A model generated the notes under the pieces. The model worked only from the letters and a program-made list of their open reading frames with translations. It was not told where the DNA came from and searched no databases. Position numbers and translations under genes: made by a program. From NCBI GenBank assembly GCA_963662175.1, contig OY759215.1, forward strand, positions 43,975,213-44,039,212: a stretch of DNA of 64,000 nucleotides, given 5' to 3'. This stretch comes from Aradus depressus. Taxonomy: Eukaryota > Arthropoda > Insecta > Hemiptera > Aradidae. This document shows positions 47,406 through 58,499 of the stretch, in pieces; position 1 is the stretch's first letter, and the number at the start of each line of letters is the position of its first letter.

Positions 47406-47657
47406 AAGATTATTGTTTTATTTTATTTATTTATTTTTCTTTGGGGGGGGGGGGGTGGGGGGGTTTAAGTTATCCTTCTCCTACCGAATATGCATGTATT
47501 TGGTGTCATTCAATTTATTTTTTAATAAGAAGGTTGTATTCCAAATCTGGATGTGCAAAGAAATATTAAACACCATGGTAACAGAACACAGTCAATGTTT
47601 ATATTATCATGAATGTGAGAATAACTGTGAACCTATACCAAATCACATTTTTCAATA

Positions 47658-47946
47658 GGGCGCTGTAGTAGCTCTAAGGTAGCGTGCTAGCTTACTGAGC
47701 TCAAAATCGTCGCTTCGAAACCCGGCCGAGGCCCTTAAGTTTTTTAACTGGTAGGTAAAATTACCTTAAGCACACCGTCTTTTGTATGGGAGGTTAAGTG
47801 ATGGTTCTGAGCCTGTACGATATCAAGTACTCCTTAAGACCACTAAGCTAGGTGAATAAAAATTTAGGGTAGGCAAAATTTAGGACCCCCATAGTAGAGT
47901 CGGGCTCTGCTAGTAGGCAATGACCTCGTAGTTAAAGCCCGGGCTT
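47658..47946 (+). mobile_element. SINE S1 copy
   Basis: Head GGGCGCTGTAGTAGCTCTAA to TTACTGAGCTCAAAATCG, body with GAATAAAAATTTAGGGTAGG, tail TTAAAGCCCGGGCTTC. Lies 250 bp from the relic phosphatase exon. Confidence 0.85.
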
Positions 47947-48774
47947 CAATTAGGTGTGATGGGGATGTGCCTTGTTTATGAGTTCCAGTATCAACATATA
48001 AATGTTTGAGTCAATACATTAATTTCATTGGGCATTACATTTAAGGGTTTTGATTTTGACCCTATATTATATTTATTTTTTTAATTTATAAAATATAAAA
48101 GGGTTTCACAACATTCATTATTGTCCTCAATCGCATAAAGACAAATAATGTCAATAGCTTTTGTTATATATAAACATCAAAACATTTCTCCACAAATATC
48201 CGACTAATAGACCGAAATTCGACTCTGATGAATCAAAGGTGGACTTTTTGAAAATGTAGGTGTTAAAAAAAATCAACATTTTTTTTTTTACTATAGATTT
48301 AAAAGTTAAGAACATTTTACTTTAATTTATATATATATATATTTTTTTTTTTTATATAATAATATATATATATTTCTTTTCTTTTCTTTTCTATGGCTAT
48401 AATAATAAGTATTTTGTAAAAAAAAAAAAACCTATTCATTGCCATAAAGGTTGTATTCTTTAATGCAATAAAAGTTTATTTATCTATGTATATTTAAACA
48501 TCCAAGGTTTGAAATAATAGACTGACCTAATAAAAAAAGGCCTAAGTGCTTTATTTTTTAAAGTGTAAGAATATAAAACATTTTTGGACATTTTCTGGAT
48601 AATTTTGTGTTAGTTTCATAGGAGTCTTCTCGTTTCATAGGTGGTGAAATACATATGGACTAAAATAAAATAAATATTAGCATAGCTGTGCCTGGCAATC
48701 ATTAAAGTTAAAAATTAAATACATTATTTAAAATACCATCTTAAGGCAAGGAACAACCTGATTTATCTTTTAGA

Positions 48775-48780
48775 TTTATT
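48775..48780 (-). promoter_or_regulatory. Poly(A) signal overlapping stop of phosphatase B
   Basis: Minus-strand AATAAA includes the TAA stop codon itself (GAATAAATC). A second AATAAA lies near 48551-48556 on the same strand and may be the one used. Confidence 0.3.
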
Positions 48781-48925
48781 CACTATCAAGCCGGCATTCT
48801 GCGTCCCAATCTTCGGGAATAACATCCTTAAGGAGCTCTTCAAATGTTTCCAAGGGACAGGCTGCAGTACACCCTGGAATAACCATTACAGTAGGTTCTT
48901 CTTCTATCGGTGTTTTGTACAGAAC
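48776..48925 (-). CDS. Acid phosphatase B terminal exon 7
   Basis: 49 codons plus [47 protein letters not shown]. It lacks the 16-residue extension of paralogue A. Acceptor cttctacag. Confidence 0.93.
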   Translation of the reverse strand, partial: VLYKTPIEEEPTVMVIPGCTAACPLETFEELLKDVIPEDWDAECRLDSE

Positions 48926-49484
48926 CTGTAGAAGAAACAGAGTTTTTCATTAACCCTAGGCTGGACACTTACCCCTACAACTATTGATAGGATAAAAAAG
49001 GATCGATGAATCACGGGCATTGTACTTCCAGAACAGTTCATAAATATTGAAATCATTTTTGTATATTCATAAATGGTTCTATCTAAACGATAAAACAAAC
49101 TTAAATACCCAAAACCTTATTAAATTCAAAAACGCCGTATGTATTATAATTTCTTGATATTTTTATTTTGTTATAATTTCAATTTATTTCTCAATTGTTA
49201 TTCATTTAGTTGTTTTAAAGATAGGAAAGGCTTTTGATTTTAATTTGATTAATAGTCTCATGTCACCAGTAATCATGTTGTTAAATACACAATTAGGGGG
49301 CCATGGTGGCCGTGCGGGCTAGAGCGTAGGGCTTTGGTCGCATGGTCTCACCATGGTTTGCGGGTTCGAATCCCGTCCGGGAGTGAGTTTTATTTCGTAG
49401 ATAGAACTCCCTCCCGGGGCCATGGATGTCTTAAATAATTATATATAACACATTGACATGGCTAATATGCACCGAACATAAAGC

Positions 49485-49539
<55 letters not shown>

Positions 49540-52500
49540 CAATTATTATTTCACCATATCACATTTAAATTAGTTTCTCTTGTTAGAATTTAATAATTGT
49601 ATCTATAATTTTACTTTTACCACTGTTATTGAAAAATATTTCGGAACAAACAAATCTCTAACTGTAGAGCCATGTGGATTTCCTAATTCAAATTCCAAGT
49701 TTATAATTAAACCTGACAATGGTGTAGTGCCAAAACGAGTATTTTATACATACCTTTTAATAGACAATATTTCAAAAAATAAGTTTGTTTTATTTATTTA
49801 ATTCCCAATAGTTTATAATGCCTGAATGTTTTTGAAATCCCATGTATAAGTTCTCTACCATGATTGTTATGGTAGTAATACCAACAGGAAATACACAACA
49901 TTCTGAGTAATCATTCGGGCCTCAAAAGTATTTATTCTGATGTGTTCTTGTGAACATAAGACACCTGTACACAATAATTAGTATTTTATACAATTTTTCA
50001 GTATTCTGCCCAAATTTGAGCTAGTCTGCGTCCCAGCATCAGTATCTCAGAAAGTACAAGTAATTAAAACTAAAATTAAAAATGATCATCACAAATGGTT
50101 ATTTAAACGTTGTTTGATTCGTCCAATTTTCTTAGAGAAAACACTAATAACAAAATTGGCCCCTTCAAATTTTACTGATAATCTATCTGAAAATCCTATC
50201 AGTGGCTAAACAAACACTTTAAAATATTACACATTTCCGAATATAATATTTGTACTTAATTAATAATTACCGAAACAAAATATTCTTCCTGAGCGTTTTT
50301 CCTCAATTCAACAAGAACGAGGGCTGAGAACGGCGGATTGTGAGGCGTGAAGACTCCAATAGTGTTTAAGAAACTAGCTACTGTAGTATCGTGGGCTGAG
50401 TATGCCCACATATTCCTGTCTGGCTTCAGCGTCCCGTCTCGCTTCTCTTTCATGTGTCCAATCATCTCCTTAAGAAGAGGACCTACAATTCATAATTTTT
50501 AAATGTTATGTTCTTACATCATATTCAATTAAATCACACAAAAGTTTTTTTTTTTCCCTGGGCCATCTTGCGTCTCTGTTCACGGTCTCCAGTCATGTTC
50601 TGGATCGTCCCACTCTTTTCCTCTCCTCCGGGGTCACATTCAAGAGTTTACTCTGTATATATATTTCATCCATCCGTCTTAGTTCTCCAGCCCAACGCAG
50701 TCTGGCATTTCTAATCCAGTGCGACAACATGCGCACGAGTGCGTACAGTTTCTGCCTGGGGCCGTAGATCCTGCGGAGCATTCTCTTTTCGAAAACAATA
50801 AGAAGAAGCCTATTCTCTGCCACGGTCAGGGAACATATTTCCGACGTGTATGTCAGGACTTACCTCACAAGCATTGGGACTGCAGGTCATAATAACTCCA
50901 TCTGGCCGTCAGTATCCTCCGGCATCACCTCTGCCCGCACACCGCCCAGTCTATATATGAGCTCAGGTAGACAAAACCCTTAATCGTCTCGAATGAATAC
51001 TCGGCAACTTGCAGAGGCTTTAGAACTCTTCCTCGTCTTCCTCAGCCACCTATTTTGTTTTTTCTTCGTCGATTACGCCCATTCTCCATGCTGCCTCCAC
51101 CATGAAGGAGCTTAAGTCTCGCTCTGACCGGGCTGTGGTACCATTAATACAAATAAGTATAACTCAATCGAAATTCTAAATAAAGTAAACCAAACGCTAT
51201 ATCCATATTTCTTTTGCCAACAACGAGTGAGGAAGTTATTAATACCACAGAAATATGAAAAATAAATCATTAAACGACACATAATTTATCAAAATAATCA
51301 AAAATCTTTCCAAAAATACTGCAGAGCCTCTGACTAATGTAATCAATTTGTCTATTATGGAATACAAAATTACTGTAGGCCACGCAGCCCCCAGTAGAAA
51401 ATATTACTTAGTTTACGGATTAAGAATGACTTTTTCGAAATTATATTTTTAAATTACATTCTCACCTCCTTTCAACCTTTTCAACAGTGGAGTAAATGTA
51501 GACACGGAAAAGCTGAATGCAGCGTATGGCTTTATTCTGTGCGGGTAAACAGCCTTTGTCCAATCAGGAAGAGTTAAATTTTTAGCTTCCTTAAATTAGA
51601 TGAAAAAATAAATATAAATAAACTTAAAATCAATAAGAAATATTAAGGAATAAGCATTTCTCTAAGAATTAATATATAAAAAACAAACCGGAAACGCACC
51701 TCAATGTGCAGCAAACTATAAAACATTTCAATCATCTGAACATTGGTGTAAGGCTGGCCTGCTTGTTCACTCACGTAGCTGTACACGTCCGCTAGCTCTC
51801 GGTCAATTTCTTGAATTTTCGGATCTGATTTCAAAACCCTTTTGTATTCAGCTATATATTTTTCGCAGGGAAAGCCTATACGGAGAACCTAGAGAAAAAA
51901 AAAGTAAACAATATTACTTTTTGAGTTGTGTAAGGAGATTCTTAATTCATATGTAATATTTTGTCATAGCATCACTTCCTCCATTAATTTTTTACCTTCT
52001 CAAAAATTATCAATATTCTTTTTGTCAATCAAAATCTTCCTTTTATAGAACATATTTATTGAGTCGACTTCTCTAGTTATGGTGTAAAGATTACTTCCCG
52101 AAAAAGTTTGTAAATGCTATTTTTTGGGAAGGCAAAAAATAAATGGGTGAAGTGAATCTATGATAACATATTATATATGTAATAAATATTGTTGCATATG
52201 TAAAATGAGATTGTATTTATAATGTACCTTTTGGGAAATAATAAGTTGTTTGTGAAATTGAAAAACGCAAGAGATTACTTTTAATTGGGAGAAGTAATGC
52301 TTAATAAAAGTGTGTTACTGGGTTTAGTAAATGTGTTTGAATCACAGAATAATGACGAACTAGAAAGAGGAAACAATTGTTTCAGGAGTGAGATTGTTGT
52401 TGTAAGGGTTTGGTCAATTGTTCCATTTGTTATAGGGCAAATGAACAATTTTTGTAATAACTTTTAGGAAGGAAGTGAATTACCGGGGGAAAACACGATA

Positions 52501-55284
52501 TTGGACACGAATTGTACAAGAAATAAAGGACGTCGACTTGACCAGAACACCTGCGAATTTTTACAGTTACAAAAATCACAAGGCACAGCTCATCAGTTGC
52601 TAAATTGCATGAGCCACATAATGATAATATTTATTTCCGTTAAACCATAATATGGTAATTGGATACGTAATACAATTTTGTACATCAATATAGTTTATAC
52701 ATTAAACTATATTACATCTTAGAATACGAACATAATGAACAGGTTAGCAGTTCTATCGGTAAATAATGTCGAGCTTAGTAACAAGATCGAAAGAGAATGT
52801 CCCCAAAGCTCTTGCTGTACAACTGGATACTGGAACATTCAATACGACTCCCTACTCTGGAAGTTCTGTAGGGAGAGTGGCCAGAGAAAAAACCAAGATA
52901 AAAATTAAATAAACTAAAAAAATTGTTTTTATTAAAAATGGATTGCTTGCAAGTTACCAATACGATCTTCAAATTTCCCATGCGTCATATTCCTAAATCG
53001 GCAATCAGCTGTTATATAAATGTACATGTACATGTCATATATTATATGAATTCGATCATTTTATTTCCTCGCTCAAAATCTTCATTTATGTTATACTTTA
53101 TATTCTTAAAGCTGATTTTACATGCGCAGTAAAAATGCAAAGCGCAGCAGCAGCAAATTCACGCTATTGGATGTGAGACATTTAATTCTAAAAGCACAGA
53201 AACCACAGCGTGCATTTGCTGCTGCTGTGCTTTGCATTTTTGCTGCTCATGTAAAGTCAACTTAAGTATTAGTCAGTGGTTACCTCAGTGGGAGCTTCTA
53301 GAGGTCCGAGTCTCCCAAATTAATAACAAAAAGTCTGCAACGCTAACCACGAAAACAGCGGGCTGTGCCCCCGGGAGTCTATACCCCCACCCTCGTAGCC
53401 TAACTTTGCCCCCCCCCCCCCCCCCCCCCCTGCTAAAACCCTGGCTACACTCCTGCATAAAGATCAAAATTATTTTAGATAGATGATGGGAGTACTTCTC
53501 GAAACGTATGTAATTACTAGGTTTTAAAAATCCAAAATAGATGAGAGAAGTGGAACTGTGATAAATATATTATATATAATGAAATTCTCTATCATCTCCG
53601 TTTTTCAGCACCAATAGACAAATATATATTTAATGTATTCATATACGTAAATGGAGATGTGAATACCTTGTCCAGTCTTCGTGGGACAGTGTAGACAGGG
53701 ATGGGCTGCCACTCTATAGGCCCGAACTGTTCTTCTCTGGTTGGAGGGAACATTCCAGCGAGGTTAGACAGAGCACTCATCAAAGTCCGGTCCATGTCCG
53801 TACTTCGGATATAGATCACATCCGGTGAATATTTACCAGAAGGTATTAGAAATGAGTATCGCTCCTGAATCCATTTCCCAAGGTTATAATGTCTCAACTT
53901 ACCCTCCTAAAATATCAACAATAATATAGAGTCTAGCATTACATTTAGCTGGTGGTTTCAAGCTTTTATTGTTATTAAGACTACTCAATGATTGGTTCAC
54001 TTTTCTGAAATGATGCCTAGAACTTGAGGAAGATGGATTTGTGAACGTATTATCATTGAAAGAAATAATAATAAGATGCACAGGATAAACCAAGTCGAGA
54101 CGAACGATGGAGACTATTGCGGACGAGAAAATGCAATGAGACAAGATAGGGCGAAAAATGGCACAATGGATGGGAAGAAAAAAACACTGAAAAATATGTT
54201 TGTTCCCAGGCGGCTAAAAATATGTTTTTTGATTGACATCTACATGTATCCATCCTAATTTAAAGGATGATCATATCGAAAAAGTTTTTCGACAAAAATG
54301 TTCTCACTGGATTCTCTACAAAATATTATGGGGAAGTATGATCTTATCATTAAAGGTTTCCTTAAAAGATTCTCATAAATAAGTAGTTGCGGAGTTTGGA
54401 GGAAACGAAAAACGCCGTTCTACCAGAAATACACCTCCCAATTCAACCCCTGAAACCCATATGAGACAATTCAGTTATCTGAAACCAACTTTTGCATTCA
54501 ATTTCATCCTCTCATGCTTCTTCTTATTTCGAAAATTAAAAATGAGCAACAAATATATTCTCATTCTATTGATCATACTGCATTTCATTTAATATCCCAG
54601 TCAATCGATCGATAAAAAAAAAATAATCAGCCTCATAATTTTTTGGATACAATTCTTTGATTTGCCTAAATTTCTTTCGATAGGCGAATTGTTACACAGA
54701 AAAATAACACAATTTAAGCCCTAAAAATAACTTTCCATACATACTACTGAATAAAACATTTATTCAGTCAAAAATTCCACTATATTTATATAAAATACAC
54801 AATATGTTTCGCTGGTTAGTAGCTCTGTAGGAGGATACAGACTTATCTAGTGGAATTTTTGACTAGTTCTAAATGTTTTATTCAGTAGTATTTACAATGA
54901 ACTTCCACAAGATCTCTGTAACTTTCCATACCTTTGTTAATTGTCCCAAGCCTTCAGGCCAATATGCCAGATCTTTGTAAGGATCTGTTGGATAAAATTC
55001 AATAGGAGTTCTATCGCCATGTCTATATAACTGTAAAATGTATATTAAACAAATGCCAAGAAAGTAATTAATTAAATGTTTATGCAGAATTAACAAATTA
55101 AGTATTAAATGCAAATAAAAATCATTTGATTTTTTAAAAAACAAAAACAACATACCATATTTAAAAAAACCACTGGTCCGGCTTCTTCTAATGAACTCAA
55201 TAGATCACTACCAAAAGCATTACTTGAAAGTAATGCAACCATTAGTAGGCTTGATGCACCCATTGCACTGCTGATCTTCACCAT
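48776..55284 (-). CDS. Secreted histidine acid phosphatase B (multi-exon)
   Basis: Second histidine acid phosphatase, tandem to and in the same orientation as the gene at 30461-44779. Exons: 55156-55284, 54932-55030, 53667-53906, 51700-51888, 51466-51589, 50271-50482 and 48776-48925, about 380 residues. A signal peptide of about 25 residues, catalytic RHGDRTP (exon 2) and YSAHDTTV (exon 6), one Cys in exon 4 and a GCTAACPL Cys pair in exon 7 match paralogue A. Exon lengths are the same in four of seven exons and all six intron phases agree (0,0,0,0,1,0), which shows duplication of a spliced gene. There is no membrane anchor. A TATAAA box lies 55 bp upstream of the ATG, and an AATAAA overlaps the stop codon. 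Confidence 0.93.
49296..49532 (+). mobile_element. tRNA-derived SINE (family S2), recent insertion
   Basis: The head resembles a class-II tRNA (GTGCGGGCTAGAGCG, then B box GGTTCGAATCC). A body ending AAAGCCAA and an uninterrupted A tail of about 50 bp follow. Perfect 13-bp target duplication AAATACACAATTA at 49283-49295 and 49533-49545. It lies in intron 6 of phosphatase B. An intact tail and duplication suggest a very young copy. Confidence 0.9.
50271..50482 (-). CDS. Acid phosphatase B exon 6 (catalytic HD)
   Basis: 212 bp: GPLLKEMIGHMKEKRDG and [19 protein letters not shown], ending EEYFVS. Acceptor ttgtag, donor TCG|GTAATT. It contains the His-Asp proton donor. Confidence 0.95.
50549..51140 (-). 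mobile_element. RTE/CR1-like LINE 3' fragment
   Basis: Minus strand: VLTYTSEICSL, FEKRMLRRIYGPRQ, then ARLRWAGELRRMD and PEERKRVGRSRT, the standard carboxy end of many insect non-LTR reverse transcriptases. Frame shifts and missing parts. Sits in intron 5 of phosphatase B. Confidence 0.75.
51466..51589 (-). CDS. Acid phosphatase B exon 5
   Basis: 124 bp: EAKNLTLPDWTKAVYP and then LLKRLKGG, with the LPxW motif and an NLT sequon. Acceptor atttaag, donor G|GTGAGA. Same length and phase as in paralogue A. Confidence 0.92.
51700..51888 (-). CDS. Acid phosphatase B exon 4
   Basis: 63 codons from VLRIGFPCEKYIAEYKR to FYSLLHIE, the cap segment with a conserved Cys. Acceptor tctctag, donor GAG|GTGCGT, phase 0. 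Confidence 0.92.
53110..53261. mobile_element. TTAA-flanked MITE (piggyBac-like)
   Basis: 152 bp between TTAA at 53106-53109 and 53262-53265. Long inverted ends including TTTACATG, AAAAATGCAAAG and GCAGCAGCAGCAAA. The TTAA duplication and non-coding core fit a piggyBac-type non-autonomous element. Confidence 0.65.
53667..53906 (-). CDS. Acid phosphatase B exon 3
   Basis: 80 codons: EGKLRHYNLGKWIQERY, RSTDMDRTLMSALSNLAGMF, then VPRRLDK. The active-site Arg block STDMDRT is intact. Acceptor attttag, donor AAG|GTATTC. Confidence 0.94.
54932..55030 (-). CDS. Acid phosphatase B exon 2 (catalytic RHG)
   Basis: 33 codons beginning LYRHGDRTPIEFYPTDPYKD and ending LGQLTK. Catalytic RHGxRxP signature, acceptor tacag, donor AAG|GTATGG, phase 0. 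Confidence 0.95.
55156..55284 (-). CDS. Acid phosphatase B exon 1 (signal peptide)
   Basis: 43 codons starting MVKISSAMGASSLLMVALLS, with SNAFG before mature SDLLSSLEEAG and ending VVFLNM. Donor ATG|GTATGT. An ATG five bases upstream is out of frame and meets a stop at once, so this start is preferred. Confidence 0.9.
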
Positions 55285-55338
55285 TGCATCAGAACACAGC
55301 TAATGTCAAAACTACAAAACATGTCCGAATACTGTCAG

Positions 55339-55344
55339 TTTATA
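55339..55344 (-). promoter_or_regulatory. Possible TATA box of phosphatase B
   Basis: Minus-strand TATAAA, 55 bp before the ATG, would put the start of transcription about 25 bp before the ATG. No clear insect initiator is visible, and AT-rich DNA yields such matches by chance. Confidence 0.25.
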
Positions 55345-55796
55345 GATGTTTTTAGTTTTGCTAAATCACGTTTCGCAATTAACGAGTTGGGTACTTGGAG
55401 AGAAATATTATCTCACTTTAACAGTTTTTTCTCCCCGCTATTAACATTTCCGATTTGCTAAGATATAATTTTATGAAGATAAAAAAAAACTGATATCGTC
55501 AAGGACTTTCGTGCTAACGCAAAGTCAAACACAAAATCAAAGCTATTGCTTTTGTTATCAGAAGGGCGGGAGAGCTAAAATAATTTTTGTATTAACTTTT
55601 TATTTAATCTCTAAATATATCGTTTATAAATATTTCTCCAGTACAAAAATAAAATAAGAGCAGGTCAGAGCTGCACTGAATTTTCTCATAGGACATTCCA
55701 AGAAGACGCCAGGCTCTTTGAGCAGTGCTGCTAACTCAATAAAATAAATGTCTCAGTAAATGTAGTAGTTGAATATAGAAAAAAAAATTTAGTTAT

Positions 55797-56012
55797 TGTG
55801 ACTCTTGCCCGAGCTCATATCGCCTACTACCAGAGCTATTACGTCGCAACAGTGAAAGTCCTAAATTTTGCCTATCTTCACCTAGAGTAGGGGTCATTTA
55901 ACGAGTATCTGATCGGACCTAGCGGATAGAAAAAAAAAAACTCAAGGGCTTCGGTCGGGAATCGAACCCGCGATGTTGAGCTTAGTAGGCTAGCACGCTA
56001 CCTCTGACCTCA
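55797..56012 (-). mobile_element. SINE S1 copy, internally deleted
   Basis: GTGACTCTTGCCCGAGCTCA, CATATCGCCTACTACCAGAG, GAATCGAACCCGCGATGTTG. A second tail fragment, TATTATGACTCATGCCCGGG, follows at about 56031-56052. Confidence 0.75.
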
Positions 56013-56407
56013 AAACAAATTATAGTTAGTTATTATGACTCATGCCCGGGCTAAAAGCATTACTCAACTGATTTTCGCTCTCCCTCCAAAGACAATCGAC
56101 CGTTTGGGCTAAAACGCTATATTTGACTTATATTGAGACTTCTGAATCCTCATAATAAAATTTGTGTGGATATATTCATTATATCGGCAGTTATTAGGCA
56201 TTTAAGTCGAACCCCTCATCTCTGGTCTCCCCCTTCCCTTTGACCAATTTCTAATGTATTTTCTAATGAGGTTTTGAATTTATACATAAAGTATTATGTC
56301 GATACATTTATTACATCGGCTGTTATTGAGATTTTTGAGTTGTCACCCCTCTGATCCCCCCCTCCCCTTCAGCTGAATCCGTTGAAAATGAACAATGTCG
56401 TCCTTAT

Positions 56408-56736
56408 AATAAAATAAAATTATGGATAAAACATTTTTTTTGAATACTTATATTGTCTAATTCCACAAACATATACTTAAATGTGTACTGGTTTCGGCTT
56501 ACGCCATCGTCAGCACAAGGTTCAACAATAATTCAGATATTTGCCAGGCATACATATTTATATTAACCTAAGAGTACCTGAGGTGAAAGGTTAATATAAA
56601 TATGTATGCCTGGCAAATATCTGAATTATTGTTGAACCTTGTGCTGACGATGGACCGGTACACATTTAAGTATATGTTTGTGGAATTAGACAATATAAGT
56701 GTTCAAAAAAGTGTTTTATCTATCATTTTATTTTAT
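56408..56736. repeat. Large fold-back element, arms about 150 bp
   Basis: Arms 56408-56570 and 56588-56736 are near-perfect inverted copies around a 17-bp spacer. The left arm carries a full hammerhead-like motif (56482-56517, minus); the right arm carries a version with an internal deletion at CTGACGATGGACCGG. Confidence 0.8.
56482..56517 (-). other. Hammerhead-ribozyme-like motif, copy e
   Basis: CTGACGA, extra T, GGC/GCC capped by GTAA, GAAA. Stem III is A-C / G-U around CA with GTA as cleavage triplet. Stem I TGTG/CACA. Stems I and III use different bases from copies b and c but still pair. Confidence 0.4.
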
Positions 56737-57190
56737 TTACTAGTATTTCCACTATATCAACACAGAACGCAAAAAATGTATTCATCCTTATAAGGCTATG
56801 AATATACGTATGAAATTTCCTGACAATACATTCATCATACCGGCAGTTATTACAGTTTTTGTGTTAAGCCTCCCTCCTTCTCTCCGGCCGTTTCGATGCA
56901 TTCAATACATCAACAATTAGTCTTAAGCCCCCCCACCCTAATCCCTTCTTTCCCGTTGGCCAGTTTGGCTAAAAATCAATAGATGTCGTCCTTATGGGAT
57001 TTTGATTACGCATATACAAATTTATGTCGATATATTCATTCTATAGAGAGTGATCGTTTTCAAAGACACACAGGAATTTTTGTTTTCTATTTTGGAATGG
57101 GGGATCGGGAAACTCAATATCGAATTTCTGACAATTTACATAACATTCCGTATTCTTCGTATAGCTGGGAATTAAAAAAATATATATATA
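56737..57190. repeat. Dispersed repeat D1 copy
   Basis: ACATTCATCATACCGGCAGTT, TAAAAATCAATAGATGTCGT and TCTTCGTATAGCTGGG follow the D1 order. The 56080-56405 stretch carries another piece of the same repeat, split by the fold-back at 56408-56736. Confidence 0.55.
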
Positions 57191-57529
57191 TATAAAACTT
57201 TGTTTACTTTCTGAACACTTCATATATTTTTTACACGCATTTTCCTTATCAAACAAGGATTTTTAGCCTGAGAGAGTTTACTCAAGTATTTGACAAATAA
57301 TAAATATTTATCTTTCTCAGTTCAATCAAATTGTTGTCCGTAAAAAATAATCAAATTTTTGTTCTACCAGGATTATTTGATTGTAATATACAAATGTCAG
57401 GTTTATATAATAAATAAATAAATAAAAAACATTCTACAATAGCAAATAAATAATTTAACTATTTGAACAGAATCTGTTGCACTCCTTACATTTCTGTCAA
57501 GCTGCAGCAACTTCATAAGTGCCAGTGTT

Positions 57530-57750
57530 TTAAAATCTCTGAGTTTCTAGTGGCAATAAAGTGTTGAAATGACTTTCAATGAAGTCTTGTGTTTGCCTTT
57601 GAGAAAGTTCCCCAGACTGAAAAAACTTATAGTTTAATGGAAAAGTCTGGTGAGGAAGTTCAGCTCATGTCACCCTTGCATATCAGTCAGTTACAACACG
57701 ATATGCAAATCCTGTGGAATGTAAGCGTATCGAATGCGCTTCGCGCGGTG
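57530..57750 (-). pseudogene. Unidentified coding-like relic
   Basis: One minus-strand frame of about 73 codons is open except for two TGA codons: EAHSIRLHSTGFAYRVVTD, then YARVT, then PLNYKFFQSGELSQRQTQDF and a TAA. The composition looks protein-like, unlike the surrounding low-complexity DNA. I do not recognise the family. It could be a decayed transposon protein or a relic exon. Confidence 0.3.
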
Positions 57751-58221
57751 TGAAAAATCTGTAGATTCACTTCTGACATAGTATGGAGTATGTTAGCGAC
57801 CCTATGGACAAGAAGGTCATTGAGATCTTCATCAGAAATAAAATATTGTAAACCACTTCACACTATTTCCATCATCCCCTAACTCTTTCGAGTGTAGAGC
57901 TTCAACCCATGACATCACAAGAAAAAACTCTCCGCAACTTCAACTATTTTCCTTCAATTTTCAGAGCAAAATGTCTTATCGTGTGTGCTCGAAACAACTT
58001 ATCAGATTTTAATTGAATGAAAAACCTCATATTCTGCAAACACTTAAAAGATTTCGGATGAATTGTTAATTTCGTTATCCTTGATTGGCTTTAGATATAT
58101 TTTTTATTTATTAACAAACCGGTTCCCCATATAGCACATGTTATGTGATTCAAATAAAAAAAAAAAAACACTAACAATGAAAAATATCCCTTATTCTTAT
58201 GTTCTTTTATTTTTAAGTTAG

Positions 58222-58499
58222 TGACTCATGCCTAGGCTTTAACTACGAGATCATATCGCCTACCTGATCATATCACCCCGAATCTACTATGGGAGTTCTA
58301 AATGTTGTCTACCCCAGTTTATTCACGTGTGTTTAAGAAGTATCCAACATCGAACAAGCTCGGCACCACCACTTCGAGGGACGGCGTGCTCAAGATTTTT
58401 TCATCTCCTATATAAAAAACCTAAGGCCGTTGGTCTGGTTATGAACCCGCGATGTTGAGCTTAGGAGCTAGCATGCTACCTCTGAGCTACTGGCGCCCT
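58222..58499 (-). mobile_element. SINE S1 copy
   Basis: Tail GTGACTCATGCCTAGGCT, body with TTCTAAATGTTGTCTACCCC, head GAGCTACTGGCGCCCTATT. Confidence 0.85.

Larger units (their letters stand above)
44780..48775. other. Spacer between the two phosphatases
   Basis: Contains repeat D1 (45520-45790), a diverged duplication (46938-47000 against 47071-47130), the relic exon, a poly-G run at 47443-47462 and a SINE S1 copy. The 5' regulatory region of phosphatase A must lie here, but no clear core promoter is visible. Confidence 0.6.

Noticed and set aside
49296..49390. A tRNA gene (class II, good B box)
   Set aside because: Followed by a SINE body and A tail with target duplications; the acceptor stem is not closed. 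It is a SINE head.
53285..53467. Glycine-rich minus-strand open frame
   Set aside because: It is created by a poly-C run at 53409-53430.
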